Below are positions 32,701 to 42,914 of a DNA stretch of 64,000 nucleotides, piece by piece. Every line of letters begins with the position of its first letter. Position 1 is the first letter of the stretch. Below the pieces are notes generated by a model that did no database searches, was not told where the DNA came from, and saw only the letters and a list, made by a program, of their open reading frames with translations. Location of the stretch: the NCBI GenBank assembly GCA_911728435.2, contig OU452202.1:9651135-9715134 (forward strand). The letters are read 5' to 3'. The position numbers and the translations under genes were made by a program. The stretch is from Apoderus coryli. Lineage: Eukaryota; Arthropoda; Insecta; Coleoptera; Attelabidae.

Positions 32701-35700
32701 TATACAGGGTGTTAGTAAAGAAGTGCGACAAACTTTAGGAAGTGATTTTGCATAAAAAATAATGACAGTTTGCTATATAAGTGTATTTCCGTACCTGCAT
32801 CGTTTCCAAGGCACAGTGAGTTAAAGTTTTTCTTAAAAACTGATGATTTATTTATTTATATTTTGGCTTTAGCGCTGATGCCGTCTGTCTTCTGCAATCT
32901 TATATTACTGATAGAGTTCAGTTTGTGTCATACAATGGATATACATCGACATATTATACAGCTCTATCTGGAGTACCTCAGGGTTCAAATCTGGGACCTC
33001 TATTATTTTTATTATTCATTAATGATTTGGGAGAATTATTGAATTGTAGTAAACTGATTTATGCAGATGACTTTAAAGATAAGTACGCCGCAGGATTGTA
33101 TTTCGCTACAGGGCAGTCTTCAATTGGTGAATGCTTGGTGTGAACAAAACAGACTTTCCCTCAATCCTAAGAAATGTTTCTTATACCCGCAAAACGTCCC
33201 CGACCATCTTTTAATATAATGTAAATGGAGTAATTCTTAATCGAAAGGAGTCTATTACATATTACAGATATGGTGGCTGGTGCGACCAAAGCTTATGGCT
33301 TTATTGTTAGAAACAGCAAATATTTCGAGAGTGTCGTTACTTTGAATACTCTATATTTTGCATATGTAAGATCCAAGCTTGAGTATTGCTCTTTGGTCTG
33401 GTACCCCTGCTATGACTGTGATATTCAAATGATTGAGAAAGTTCAGCGTAAATTTTTAGAATGTTTGTGCTTTAAGATTGATGGAACTTACCCGGATCGC
33501 GGAATATCTTACAAATATCTTATTGACCGATTTCAATTCCAAAGTTTAAGTTTAAGGAGAAATTTGTTTAGTATAAGCTTCCTATATAAGATATTCAATA
33601 GTGATGTAGTGTGCCCTGAGCTACTGGAAAAGGTATCTCTGTTAGTTCCGCGTATCAATGCTAGAGGTTCTATTGCATTTTATAATGAGCAAGCCAGAAC
33701 AAATGTTATATTAAAATCTCCCATTTATACTATGTGCCGGCAATTTAATTTGGTTAATGATCAGTGTGATATATTTTTTGATTCTCTGAATGAAATATTG
33801 TCTTCCGCGGGATCAATACTAAAGGAACTTGATGTTCATTAATACTTGTGTACTTTGGTTGATTTTCGTTGTTTATTGATGTACCTACTGTTATTTAATA
33901 TAGTTAAGCTTTAGTTATAGTTGGTTTTTGTATGCATTGCTCTGTAAATGGAACTTGTTCTGTTGAGTAATAAAGCTATTATTATTATTATTGCTCTGAA
34001 ACCTGTTGGGATACGCAAATTGAATTTGGTGAGTTTTAAGGGCATGTTTTAACATACAATTAAGATTTTTATGTTCATGATAGGCGCGCATACGGGTAAT
34101 GATCTGAATTTGTTTAAAGAAGAAAATGGTACGCCACTGAGATATTTTAAAATAAAAATTATTTTTGAAATTCTCGTTCAATTTGTGACAAAAACTCCCG
34201 TACCTCTTAAAACGCAGCAGATTCCCATTGCATATATCGACCGGTTTCATCAGTTTTTACGAAAAACTTTAACTCAACACGGTAACGCATCATTTGCGGA
34301 AATACGTTTATATAGCAAACTGTCATTATTTTTTAATGCAGAATCACCCCATGAAATTTGTCGCACTTATTTACTAACACCCTGTATAGTAATAAAAATA
34401 TAATTACCTCTGCTCTGTCCAAGAATACCAATAGAACGTTTGCCCTCTTCCCAAAGACTTTCGTTCCTTAAATACGACGTCATAACATAAAATTGACGAA
34501 AACTCGACATTGGATTAAAATATAATACTCTGTCTTGTTGGAAGTCATTTTCTGGACTAATCGCCATACCAAAAATACCATCTGTCCAGTCAAACTCTAA
34601 ATGATGTAGTTTATAACTAGCTGCTAATGGGTCGGGATAGAATAAATGGTCAGTTATACGCCATGCGTCCATTTTTGCTAAGCTAAATATCACTAGACCA
34701 TACCTAGGAATACAGATATCAGAAACTACAGATTTGGCATTTGGTTATTTGAAATTCAACGTCAATATCTTAAATGGGAAACATTAGAATTCAATATAAG
34801 TAACTCGATGGTCATTCATTGTCTAAAAGCTCGTTTAATGTCTAGATCAGGGGTCTACAAATTTTGAAACTTAAGTCCATAATGACTTTTTCAGTATGTT
34901 CCAAAGGTCAAAACAGTTTTCAATTTTCTCCCTTTAATAGACCAGATGCGTAAGCAAGCGAGCGCGCCTGTTTCACTTCTTTTTGAAACCACGCCTACCG
35001 AGGAAGTGCCAGCTCTGATAGTTTGGTTCGTGCTAGGTATAAAGCGGTTGACTATAGTACGTGCAGAGGTATATGTAGTGCGGGTTATTATATATTATAT
35101 TGTGGTTTGTGATTATATTCTTATTTTAAAGAAGATTTAGATCTATTTAAAATAAATAAATACATTTGTATTGGAAATAATATAAATTGTTAATCTAAAG
35201 AAAACGAGAAATATAATATAACAAATAGTAACAAAAATACCAACAATGATCTAGATGCGTCGCTAATATTTGTCTCAATATAATTTATTCATAAAGTATA
35301 CAGTTGAAAAATAATTATTGTGAAGCCAATATTCTCTGTTATTGTGTAGTAAACCAAAAACATATTTTGAATGATATGTTATTTTTGTTTGATGTGTATA
35401 GATATTTTATTGTTACTAAAAATATTAAGTAAGAAAGTGAATTTAGATTTTTTCGATGTGAGACCAATTTGTCCCCGCTATTTATTTAGAAAACTGGTGC
35501 TTGTAATTCAGCTTCAGTCGTGCTAATAATAATACTTTATTGGCCATTGAGTTATACAACAGATTTGTACATTGGCAAGTCAATCTTACTAAATTTATAC
35601 ACTTTGGCAATTGAAAATTACAAAGTTAAAAATAAAAGTTTATTATTAGCCAGTGTAGTAGTTGTTTTGCCTTGTTCTCTAATATTATACACATTATTTT

Positions 35701-38700
35701 CGATAACGAGGACAGATTCATTCGCGTTCTTAACTTCTATACAAATATATTTTTGACTAACAGCAAAAAAAATAACATATTAATTTTAAGCTTCCACTGT
35801 TATACAAATTACAAATAAATTATCTTATTATTATTATTATTATCTTAAATATTTAAAGAACCTATTGATGCGGACAATCTTTTTTATAACGCAACCCAAA
35901 TTTGTAAATGCATTGGTGTGGGCAACATAAGTCTGGCAAATCGAGTTTGAATCACTGTTTGCGATCACCTCGAGATTCGAGATAGCATTAATTGCATATA
36001 AAAAGGCTAGCGGCACAACCGCCAGTTTGTGCCGCTAGCAGTTTGCGTACGAAAGGCGAAAGAAGCGAAACTATCTGTGATTGAGTCTAGGCGCTATGTT
36101 TAATTTTTAATGAAAACATAGTTGTTCTCATAGAGGATAACATTAAACGACACTATGGATCGCAACATCTTCAAAATTACTTCAAATATACAGGAAGTTT
36201 GCGGCCGGAACAATTCGAAGCTTTGAAGCGCTGACCAAAATCGCCACAATCTTTGTTTACCAAAGCAAATATTGAACAAGAGTCTGCAACTGTCGCCAGC
36301 TTTCGTGTGGGTCTTGATGTCAAAACACGTGGAAAACCGATTCACCGATGGAGAAAAGATAAAAGATTGCATTAACCGAATAAATATTACCGAAAAAGGT
36401 AAATTTATTTCAAAGTGTCAGTTTTTCCGCAAACACCGCGGCTCGGAGCGTGCAAGATATCGCATAAAGTATATCATCTCAAGTGTTTGATCAAAATGGA
36501 CATCTTGAAGTGTATGAAGAACTTCTTGATATTGATAGTATTCACGGCACAACAACTGCGGCAGATATTTTTAAGGATGGAAAAACTGAAATCTATCACA
36601 ACTGGTGGAGGGAAAAATAAGTGTGGTAAAAATAAAGGAGTAGTTGCACTTATGTCAAAGGCTGTAGAAAATGATGGTGATTCAAAACGCATGGAGTCTT
36701 ACATTGTATCATTCATCAACAGTCCTAGTGCGGAAAATGTTTGTATATGTCTGATTAAATACTCAAATTAAAAAGTGTTACCTCCATACATCGCTCATGT
36801 AAGCGTATACATCATAGCAATCGCCCTCTCTCATATCTACCATTATGTTTGAATATAAACTGTCTTCTTTAACAAATTCATCCGGGAAAATATATTTGAC
36901 TAACAATTTGTCAGTTTTAAGATCAAATATGAGCAATTTCGGCGGGCATATTTGGTTTGGTTTAATGGTAACATCTATTAAACCCGAATCAAGCACCCAT
37001 AATCTTCCACATTCGTCAGCTTGCATCCGAAATACTGACACAATACCATCACATGAACCTAAAATTTAAAAACAACCTATAAATATAAATAAACACACAA
37101 CAATCGATTGGACAGGAAGATGCAATGTTTCAAGTAGTTTCGTTTCCTCAATCGAAAGAGAATGTTGCCTATTTGATCTTTATTTAACTGTGTATTGTGG
37201 ATCGGATACGCTACATCCTATTTCTATTTATCAGTTACCAACATACTCAACAACGCGCATATCAACCTGCTAACTAATCAGATCTGACACAAGGGTGTTC
37301 CAAAATTAACGCCATTTATGCAGTAAAGTGTTGGCAACCGAAAAAACAAAAGAAATTGACAGCTGACAGTTTAGGGTTAGTAAAAATGGAGCGTTGCACG
37401 ATAGAACAACATGTATTGAACAATATTTCAAAAATAATGAGAGCTTGGAGACCGCAGTTCGAAAATTTCATACAAAATAGGGTCGGAATAGTGTTTTAAC
37501 TTCGTCAACTGTGAAGAGATTAATTGAAACATTCCGGAAGACAGGATCCGTTGGTGACGCCAAACACACTGGTCGTCCAAAAACAAGCCGTTCAAATGTC
37601 AATAGCGAAGCAGTGCGTGAGAGTGTCTGTGACAATTCAGAAACTTCAATTCGGAGTCGTGAACAAAAATTGCAAATTGCAAGAAGCTCTTTACAGCGTA
37701 TACTAACTAAAGATCTGTGTCTTCATGCTTAAAAAAATCAATTAACGCAACAACTGAAGCCTAATGACTATGCACAGCGAAGAGAGTATGCAGAATGGAT
37801 TATTCAGCATCAACAAATGGATGCTGATTTTTCGAGCAAATCATCCTAAGCAACGAAGCTCATTTTCAGCTTGATGGCTTTATTAATCGCCAAAACTGCC
37901 GCTTTTGGGGTTCTGAGAACCCACATGTGATTGTCGAAAAACAAATGCATCCACAACGTGTCACTGTTTGGTGTGGATTTTAGACTGGAGGCATAATTGG
38001 ACCATACTTTTTTGAAAATGAGGCTGTTACTAGTGCTCGATATCGCGACATAATATAGTTATTTATGTAATAAGTGTGCGAAGGATAATTTCGCGCATTG
38101 AGACAGAAATTTATTTTGACGATGCGCAGCTGAGTCAAAATATCTGTTGAATGCGCGAAATTTCTTCGCACACATATTACATACAACATTTTTTTCTACA
38201 ACTGCAGATATTTCGTTTCACCAATAATTACTATTATAAAGAATACTCATATTATTTATAATAATTATAAATATACCTTATACCTTGTATATTTCGTTAC
38301 TATGGAAAGTAGAACATACCCGCATACGCTTTTTTAATTTTGACAAAAAGGTGACAACTAGTTTTTATTGTAATTTCTAATTAAATATTAAGTATGTAAT
38401 AGTATATTAAGTATAAAGGGCGGTAAAGCATTCGTTGCAGCCCGCCGCTGTATAGACGCACGAGTGAGCGAAGCGAGCGAGGGCAGTTATACAGCGAAGG
38501 GCTGCAGCGGCTTTACCGCCAGTGGTGCTTACAACTGTTTTTCGCCTGCCTCTTCAGACTACAATATTAAACCAAAAGAACTTTATTTTAATAATTAATT
38601 ATTACTGTTATGAACTGACAGATTTTGACAGTAATTAATGGAAGTATTTTTTGACGTACATGATAATAGGCGTTATCCTTTGACAAACTCAGATCAGATA

Positions 38701-40199
38701 AACTTATGTGACATGCTCACATGTCAATGTTGAGTATTTTAAATGTAGAAAGAAACTGTCAAATTATTATCTGAGCGTGTGCGCTATAGAAATTTGATTT
38801 TAGAATCATATATATTTCGGTACTACAATAATAATAAAAAAGTGATTACTAATTAATAATGGACAATTTTAAATAATTAAATGAGTTTAGAGGAATGGCA
38901 GACGACTACCCAAGTAAACTTTCTCAATTAATTGTCAATTTATCCTCTAGATGGAATGCACATTAAGTTAAGTGAGTGAAAACTACTGATGTTAACGTTA
39001 TTATTGGAAATCTAACAGTAGCGCCATCTATGAAAAAAAAATAAAAAGAGCGGGCGCTAAATGGTCATTTACCGCCCGCATATGCGAGCGGTAAAACTCT
39101 GTTTAAGTGATGGCAGGCGAAAAAATATAGAAAATGGAGATATAAGCAGTGACCAAGAGGCAGTATGAAAGGACATACAGTCAATTCAAAGAGTGATGTA
39201 AAACTAAAAATTTGAAAAAGTGAGTGAAAATGTTCTGTTAGGATATTTGTACCATTAACGTGAATATTGTGAAGAATATTTAATACCTACTTAATTAAGA
39301 ATGTTTGAATTAATTTATGTATTTCATATATTATTAGTACCTACAATAAAGTTGAATTCTACGTACTTAGATCGTGTTAAAGTTAGTGCACGCAGTATTT
39401 CGCAAACGCCGATGTGCGAAGTATTTTCTTCGCGCACCGGCGTTTGCGAAATATTATTTGTCACATTAAAAGTGGTGAAAAATGTCACTCTTTTTTGACA
39501 GTTGTAGAAAAACAGTTTTTTTGCCGAAATTGGATGATATTGATGTGACCAATATGTGGTTTCAACAAGACTGCCATACCACATGCCACACAGCCCGTGA
39601 AACACTTCAATTACTGCATAATACATTTCCAGGTCGTGTACTCTCTTTCTCGTTTCGGCGATCAGAATCTTGCGGTAATTTTGGGACATCCTTTACCTTT
39701 ACAATTCTCCCTTTACCAATGAATAATTAAGACAATGCCACTCACCACTAGTATGCCAGTTCCAGTTGGGATACGGTATTAGTTTGGGTGACTTTTCTTT
39801 TGGAACTTTTGGTAGAACTACCAAACTAGCAGGTACACCTGGCTTCCACTTAGGCAACGAAAGAAACAATCTTTCTTTATATGTTTCTAAACCTATTCGA
39901 AAATTTAGATTATTAAACCCATGATTTGCAATAGCTCTATTGAGCTAAAGTATTTAAATTGTTTGTTGTCTTACCTAACGGTAAATTATGCTTAGGAATA
40001 AATGATTCGGAAAATAGTGCAGCATCTCGATCACTCTCAGTAGGATAGGCAAAATCTAAAACGTTCCATTGATACCATATTTTAAATGGACCTGTCTTCT
40101 CTATTGGTTGAGGTTCTCCAACGAATTTTCTATTCGGCAGTGTTGGTGTGGCTATATTCAAGGATATGAAAAGAGGCAGAAATGTGTTGAGTGTAGAAG
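29742..40199 (-). CDS. Yellow/MRJP family secreted protein
   Basis: Six coding exons on the minus strand join in phase: 40199-39975, 39892-39746, 37058-36782, 34703-34408, 31981-31742 and 29878-29742 (about 440 codons). Yellow proteins are secreted six-bladed propellers acting in pigmentation, cuticle or eggshell; some catalyse dopachrome conversion. Motifs in order: a hydrophobic leader (NTFLPLFISLNIA), WNVLDFAYP, NLPLGLETYKERLFLSLPKW joined over exons, PKLIPYPNWNW, CGRLWVLDSG, CYDVYAYMSDVWRYGLVIF, FGMAISPE, MDRNGVMFFNL and VGCW, IWVITNRLPYYLYEG, and SIINFRVM. The end, CDPSIHLHQSI to the TAA at 29742-29744, is complete. The start codon lies upstream of 40199 (see 41101-41227). Exons 2 and 6 have no ATG. 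The subfamily is not determined. Confidence 0.9.
29948..29990 (-). ncRNA. Hammerhead-like core, degenerate
   Basis: The reverse complement reads ACTGATGATGCACTTGG and then GTCGAAATATATCG. CTGATGA and CGAAA are at hammerhead spacing, but stem II does not pair convincingly. It is listed because better examples occur at 46683 and 32142. Confidence 0.25.
30183..30440 (+). repeat. Single TE arm in intron 5
   Basis: Starts TACAGGGTATCCGGAAATGA and continues with text typical of the arms of palindromic elements (TTTTGGCGCTAGAGGGC). No complementary arm is seen nearby. It lies in the last intron of the yellow gene. Confidence 0.45.
31211..31408. repeat. Long hairpin in intron 5
   Basis: Left arm ACTGTGGAGCTCGTGGATAA ... 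AACGTTTCGAGGTTTAATTT pairs with right arm AAATTAAACCTCGAAACGTT ... ATGGGCTCCACAGT, with a T-rich loop near 31310. The AGGAAATTAAACCTCGAAAC part is also stem-II/GAAAC-like in a hammerhead sense, in both orientations, but CTGATGA is not intact. Confidence 0.75.
32142..32190 (-). ncRNA. Hammerhead-ribozyme-like core
   Basis: In complement: GCCACTGAAGATGG, a six-base-pair stem GGAATA-GAA-TATTCC, then GAAACATATAG. This copies the hammerhead order CTGATGA - stem II - GAAA, with CTGAAGA in place of CTGATGA. The cleavage triplet is degraded. Probably a dead retroelement-borne ribozyme relic. Confidence 0.4.
32701..34388. mobile_element. Palindromic MITE split by a LINE (intron 4)
   Basis: Left arm 32701-32852 and right remainder 33993-34388 together match the intact MITE at 26651-27236, including the TATACAGGGTGTTAGTAAA ends. 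The interruption is a LINE fragment ending in an (ATT)n tail. The MITE's right end lies about 19 bases from the 5' splice site of exon 4 of the yellow gene (GT at 34406-34407). Confidence 0.8.
32853..33992 (+). pseudogene. 5'-truncated LINE inside the MITE
   Basis: Broken frames encode the end of a reverse transcriptase: ALSGVPQGSNLGPLLF, INDLGELL and LIYADDFK (32950-33085), then after a frameshift the conserved C-terminal region (33270-33842) with YVRSKLEYCSLVWYP, VQRKFLECLCFKIDG and LIDRFQFQSLSLRR. These C-terminal blocks align by eye with those of the LINE at 10624-13467 (VRSKLEYASIIW, IQRKFLKYLAFKIDG, LLDRFQMVSLAARR), so the two are related but distinct. The 3' end has AATAAAGC followed by ATT repeats to about 33992. 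Dead copy. Confidence 0.85.
34704..35373. other. Intron 3 sequence, no gene
   Basis: The frame at 34946-35140 has no motif. A GC-richer stretch (34940-35010: CGAGCGCGCCTG) stands out slightly; nothing is recognised. Confidence 0.4.
35374..35780. repeat. MITE C, copy 1 (intron 3)
   Basis: Terminal inverted repeats: ATATGTTATTTTTGTTTGAT on the left and the complement of CTGACTAACAGCAAAAAAAATAACATAT on the right; the left arm continues with TTTAGATTTTTTCGATGTG. About 407 bp. A related copy is at 46889-47463. The frame at 35520-35756 is chance. Confidence 0.65.
36008..36041. repeat. GC-rich hairpin after a TATA-like box
   Basis: GCTAGCGGCACAA pairs perfectly with TTGTGCCGCTAGC (13 bp, eight-base loop). 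TATAAAAAGG directly precedes it (about 35997), so it would lie near the start of a transcript. It may be the promoter of the decayed hAT element that follows. Confidence 0.55.
36180..36771 (+). pseudogene. hAT transposase remnant (GTF2IRD2-like)
   Basis: Broken plus-strand frames give LQLSPAFVWVLMSKHVENRF, then TDGEKIKDCI, then FRKHRGSERARYR, then in other frames VYEELLDID and GTTAADIFKDGK, and finally LKSITTGGGKNKCGKNKG with VVALMSKAVEND. That order is the one seen in the hAT-derived GTF2IRD2/SCAND3 type of transposase (DUF4371 group). At least three frameshifts break it. It sits in intron 3 of the yellow gene. Confidence 0.55.
38066..38190. repeat. Small palindromic MITE
   Basis: Arms TATGTAATAAGTGTGCGAAG and the complement of CTTCGCACACATATTACATA, followed inwards by TTTCGCGCATT / AATGCGCGAAA. 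Length about 125 bp. Confidence 0.7.
38418..38521. repeat. Nested GC-rich hairpin
   Basis: Outer stem GGCGGTAAAG / CTTTACCGCC, middle stem TTGCAGCCC / GGGCTGCAG, inner stem GCTGTATA / TATACAGC, and a loop with GAGCGAAGCGAGCGAG. A partial echo (TTTACCGCCCGC ... GAGCGGTAAAA) occurs at about 39070-39098, near the other end of the insertion. Confidence 0.7.
39392..39457. repeat. Long near-perfect hairpin
   Basis: ATTTCGCAAACGCCG pairs with CGGCGTTTGCGAAAT, continuing inward with GTGCGAAG / CTTCGCGCAC. The stem is about 24 bp around a short T-rich loop. Confidence 0.75.
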
Positions 40200-41100
40200 C
40201 TAAAATAAATTAAAAACTATTGTAGGTATCTCTGAAGTAATATTAGAATTTATAATAATAATAATCGAAGAGTAGAACCTTTGGCGTGGAGTAACTAAAT
40301 ATTCCTGAGGATTCGACCAGTTTTAGCGAGACACAGTCGAAATTTAAAATAGTGTTAATAATAATGCCATTAGTTCGGCAACGGCGAATTTTCCCAGATT
40401 CATAGAAAGATATATCAGGTAATTTATTACACCAAAAAGGTAAATAAACAAAACAAGCTATTGCCAAATATCTCTATAGTTCCTAATTGTCGCCAATATC
40501 ACAGTATATTTAAAATAGACAGTAAAACCACTATGAAATCTACCCGAAATATTATCTATCGGTCGCCACTCTTTTCTGGAGGCAGTTGGTAGACTGCTTG
40601 GTTCTGATTTATACCGGTTGTATTGCAGCATGCACAAGAGTTGTACATTGTTGTATGAGATTAAATAGTTTTTACTGAAATAAATAATAATAAGAATGAT
40701 AATTTTTAATTAAAAATGAATGAATAAATAATTTGATATTTGAACAAAAACTTTGTTTTCCGCTATATTCTTAACATTAAATAGTCCATATTTATCTTTA
40801 TTTAAACTTACACAACAAAATATTATAAAATAAAATATTTACAAAATGACAAAAAAGTTCTCCATATTTTATTATTTTGGCACATGTGGATACATATAAA
40901 AACAGCACAATTTTAAGTTACAGTAGACAATGAATAAATGAATAAAAATTATATTATTGTAATTTCCGCAGTCTTGCACGCACCGTGTCAATTTATTGGG
41001 ATGAAATCAAGCGTAAGTCCTTATTTGCATAATATAAACAACCGTAAACCATTTTGCATCTTTTGTCGTTTAAATAAAAATAACTTCAAAAATCACTTAC
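40200..41100. other. Probable first intron of the yellow gene
   Basis: No coding exon is seen. The frames at 40243-40467 (minus) and 40938-41153 (plus) are not supported. The exon at 40199 is preceded by a good acceptor (TTTATTTTAG in complement). Confidence 0.45.
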
Positions 41101-41227
41101 GTCGAAACCCTTCAATCTGTCGAGTGTGGTTCGCATTGCCCAGAGTAAATTGATTGTGAAAGTTATGGTAATGACTTTGAAATGCCATGCCAGGTTGTGT
41201 GTGTTGAAACCAGGAATCCATAGACAT
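41101..41227 (-). CDS. Candidate first exon, possibly of the yellow gene
   Basis: In complement, ATG at 41227 sits in a good insect start context (TCAACAATG), with an in-frame stop just upstream. It opens 42 codons starting MSMDSWFQHTQPGMAFQ and ends one base into a codon at a perfect donor, C|GTAAGT (41100-41095). That phase is exactly what the acceptor at 40199 of the yellow gene needs. Against it, the residues are polar and histidine-rich (HYHNFHNQ), so the hydrophobic leader of the yellow protein would become internal (about residues 45-58). A shorter, unseen signal-peptide exon, or a different gene, remains possible. Confidence 0.4.
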
Positions 41228-41577
41228 TGTTGAACTCAGGATTTTACGTTACATTGCGCTAATTATCCATGATTATTGTAATTGTTTGTAATCTCTTGTG
41301 CTGAAAGTAGACGAAATATATAGGTACTTGTAATATTCTGGAATATAATAAAATTTATTCTATTTTTATATAAAGTTATGATTATTTGCAGGTTATTCTA
41401 ACAATAAATTACAACAGTTTTTAATTATTTTATTTATATATACTTTCAATTTCTACAGAATGTCTCAAGTATATTAAGTTTTCAAGTCTCTGAGGTTAAT
41501 TGGTCTCCAAATCTTTAAAGGCGATATCAGAACTTGTTTGGTCTAAAGGTATCATCAAACATATAAAAACAAAAAAT
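41228..41577. other. AT-rich spacer
   Basis: No feature is recognised; a promoter for the minus-strand gene could be here, but no clear TATA/Inr pair is seen. Confidence 0.35.
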
Positions 41578-42914
41578 ATACAGGGTTCGGCAAACTCGAT
41601 GGCCTATAACATATGTATATACCTATCTGTAATAGTTTTCGAAATATAATCCAATTTTTATGGAAATCGCAATTGCTGTAACTTCGTATAGTATTTTATT
41701 ATATATTATATATTATTTTTAATATTCTTGTTCATTATATTAGAGTTTAAACAGAGCAGTTTTATGCGATTAAAAGTCAAATCAAAAAAAAGCCAAGGAA
41801 TATGTAACAAAAACTATTTATTTTGTATAAGTACCTACTCAAAAACAATACTAAAAAATTAATAACAAAATTGCTTAAAATGCATCCCATTGGCCTCCAA
41901 ACGTTTATAAATTTCTGTAGGGACATGATTTGTTGTTGCTGCTTCAATTTCACGAGCAGCTAAGCACATAAATGCTCGTTGTACTCGTCTTTGAAGTTCT
42001 TCTTTTGAATTAACTGGTGTTTCGTATACAATATCCTTTATTCTACCTCATAGATAAAAATACAGCGGTGTTAAATCTGTGGATCTGGGAGGCCAAAGCC
42101 ATTGATGCCTACCGATCCACCTATCTTCAAACATAGTGGTCAGTTCAACCGCAACTTCGGCACTGCTATGAGCTGGCCCACCATCTAAATGATACCAGCA
42201 GTTTCGAAGTTCTTCTAAAGGTAAAAATCATCCAGAAAATCTGAGACGACATTTCTTGGTATCTGCAAATACTTTTCAGTATTTAAATTTTCGTCATAAA
42301 TATGATACTTCATTGTACTATTTTCCATTAAACAAAATACATTAAATCCGAATTGGTATTGAAATCCCTTTTCCCTCACAAAGTGTGGGTTTTCTGTCGC
42401 CCAGAAGTGAGAATTCCTTCTGCTAAATATTCCTCCACGATTAAATTTACTCTCGTCTGTCCAAATTATATTTTTTAAAAAGTTTGGATTTTGTTCTATA
42501 GGCGTATGACCATCATCTCGCAAAATTCAACTCGTCTTTGTGGGTCATGAGGTTCGATGGTTTGAAGAGTAATACATTTAAAATTATGCACACTATATTT
42601 ATGCAAAATTCTTTCCACGGACTTGTATGCAATTCCATAATCTTTTACAGCAGCATAAATAATAAATAGATGCATGTGGAAACGCAGAAAAATATATTAG
42701 TTTCGGTGTCTAGGTTACCGGTTATCGGATTTGACTGTGTAAGAGCACCATGATTTTTAAAAGTATTTTCGATTCTTCTAAATTTTTGCTATTCATTAGT
42801 GCATAATGTGGATATAATTCATTGATTTCTACATGTTCTGGAAATCATTCTTCGCATTCTTCGTGTATGTAGAATAAATTTATTATTTGCTCATTGGTGT
42901 ATGCATTTTCCATT
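41578..42914 (-). pseudogene. IS630/Tc1-type transposase pseudogene
   Basis: Reading the minus strand from the ATG at about 42914: MENAYTNEQIINLFYIHEEC, a stop, FPEHVEINELYPHYA, then after a decayed stretch HTPIEQNPNFLKNIIWTDES, KFNRGGIFSRRNSHFWATEN, PHFVREKG and LNTEKYLQIPRN (42523-42215). Next come VGQLIAVP-like text, INGFGLPD and RCIFI, and finally KEELQRRVQRAFMCLAARE with the usual GMHFKQ ending near 41878. The order equals a full-length transposase of the insect IS630/Tc1-related class with a DUF4817-type start. Several stops and shifts break it. TACAGGGTTCGGCAAACTCG at 41580 is the downstream end of the element. Confidence 0.75.

Larger units (their letters stand above)
38053..39513. 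mobile_element. Insertion inside the transposase relic
   Basis: This block splits the transposase frame after ARYRDI. Near its edges TTTTTCTACAACTG (about 38192) faces CAGTTGTAGAAAAA (about 39500), probably its terminal repeats. A separate small palindrome sits at 38066-38190. It contains GC-rich hairpins at 38418-38521 and 39392-39457 and no coding frame. Composite of two or more non-autonomous elements. Confidence 0.55.
37290..39690 (+). pseudogene. IS630/Tc1-type transposase, interrupted
   Basis: A plus-strand transposase relic in the second yellow intron. N-terminal HTH part: TVKRLIETFRKTGSVGD and GRPKTSR (37509-37590); linker LQRILTKDLCLHA. Catalytic part: NEAHFQLDGFINRQNCRFWG, SENPHVIVEKQ and VTVWCGF, then TAG, then GGIIGPYFFENEAVTSARYRD (to about 38052). 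It resumes at about 39515 with FLPKLDDIDVTNMWFQQDC, HTARETLQLL and FPGRVLS. The 1.45 kb between is a later insertion (38053-39513). Several stops and shifts are present; the first Asp of the DDE/D triad reads NEAHF (Asn for Asp). Dead. Confidence 0.75.

Noticed and set aside
36778..37069. Plus-strand frame opposite the third yellow exon
   Set aside because: Antisense shadow; the minus strand carries the clear CGRLWVLDSG motif.
40938..41153. Plus-strand frame with KPFCIFCRLNKN, resembling the start of a nanos-type zinc finger
   Set aside because: Only the first two cysteines fit; the second CCHC half is missing and the frame overlaps the better-supported minus-strand exon at 41101-41227.
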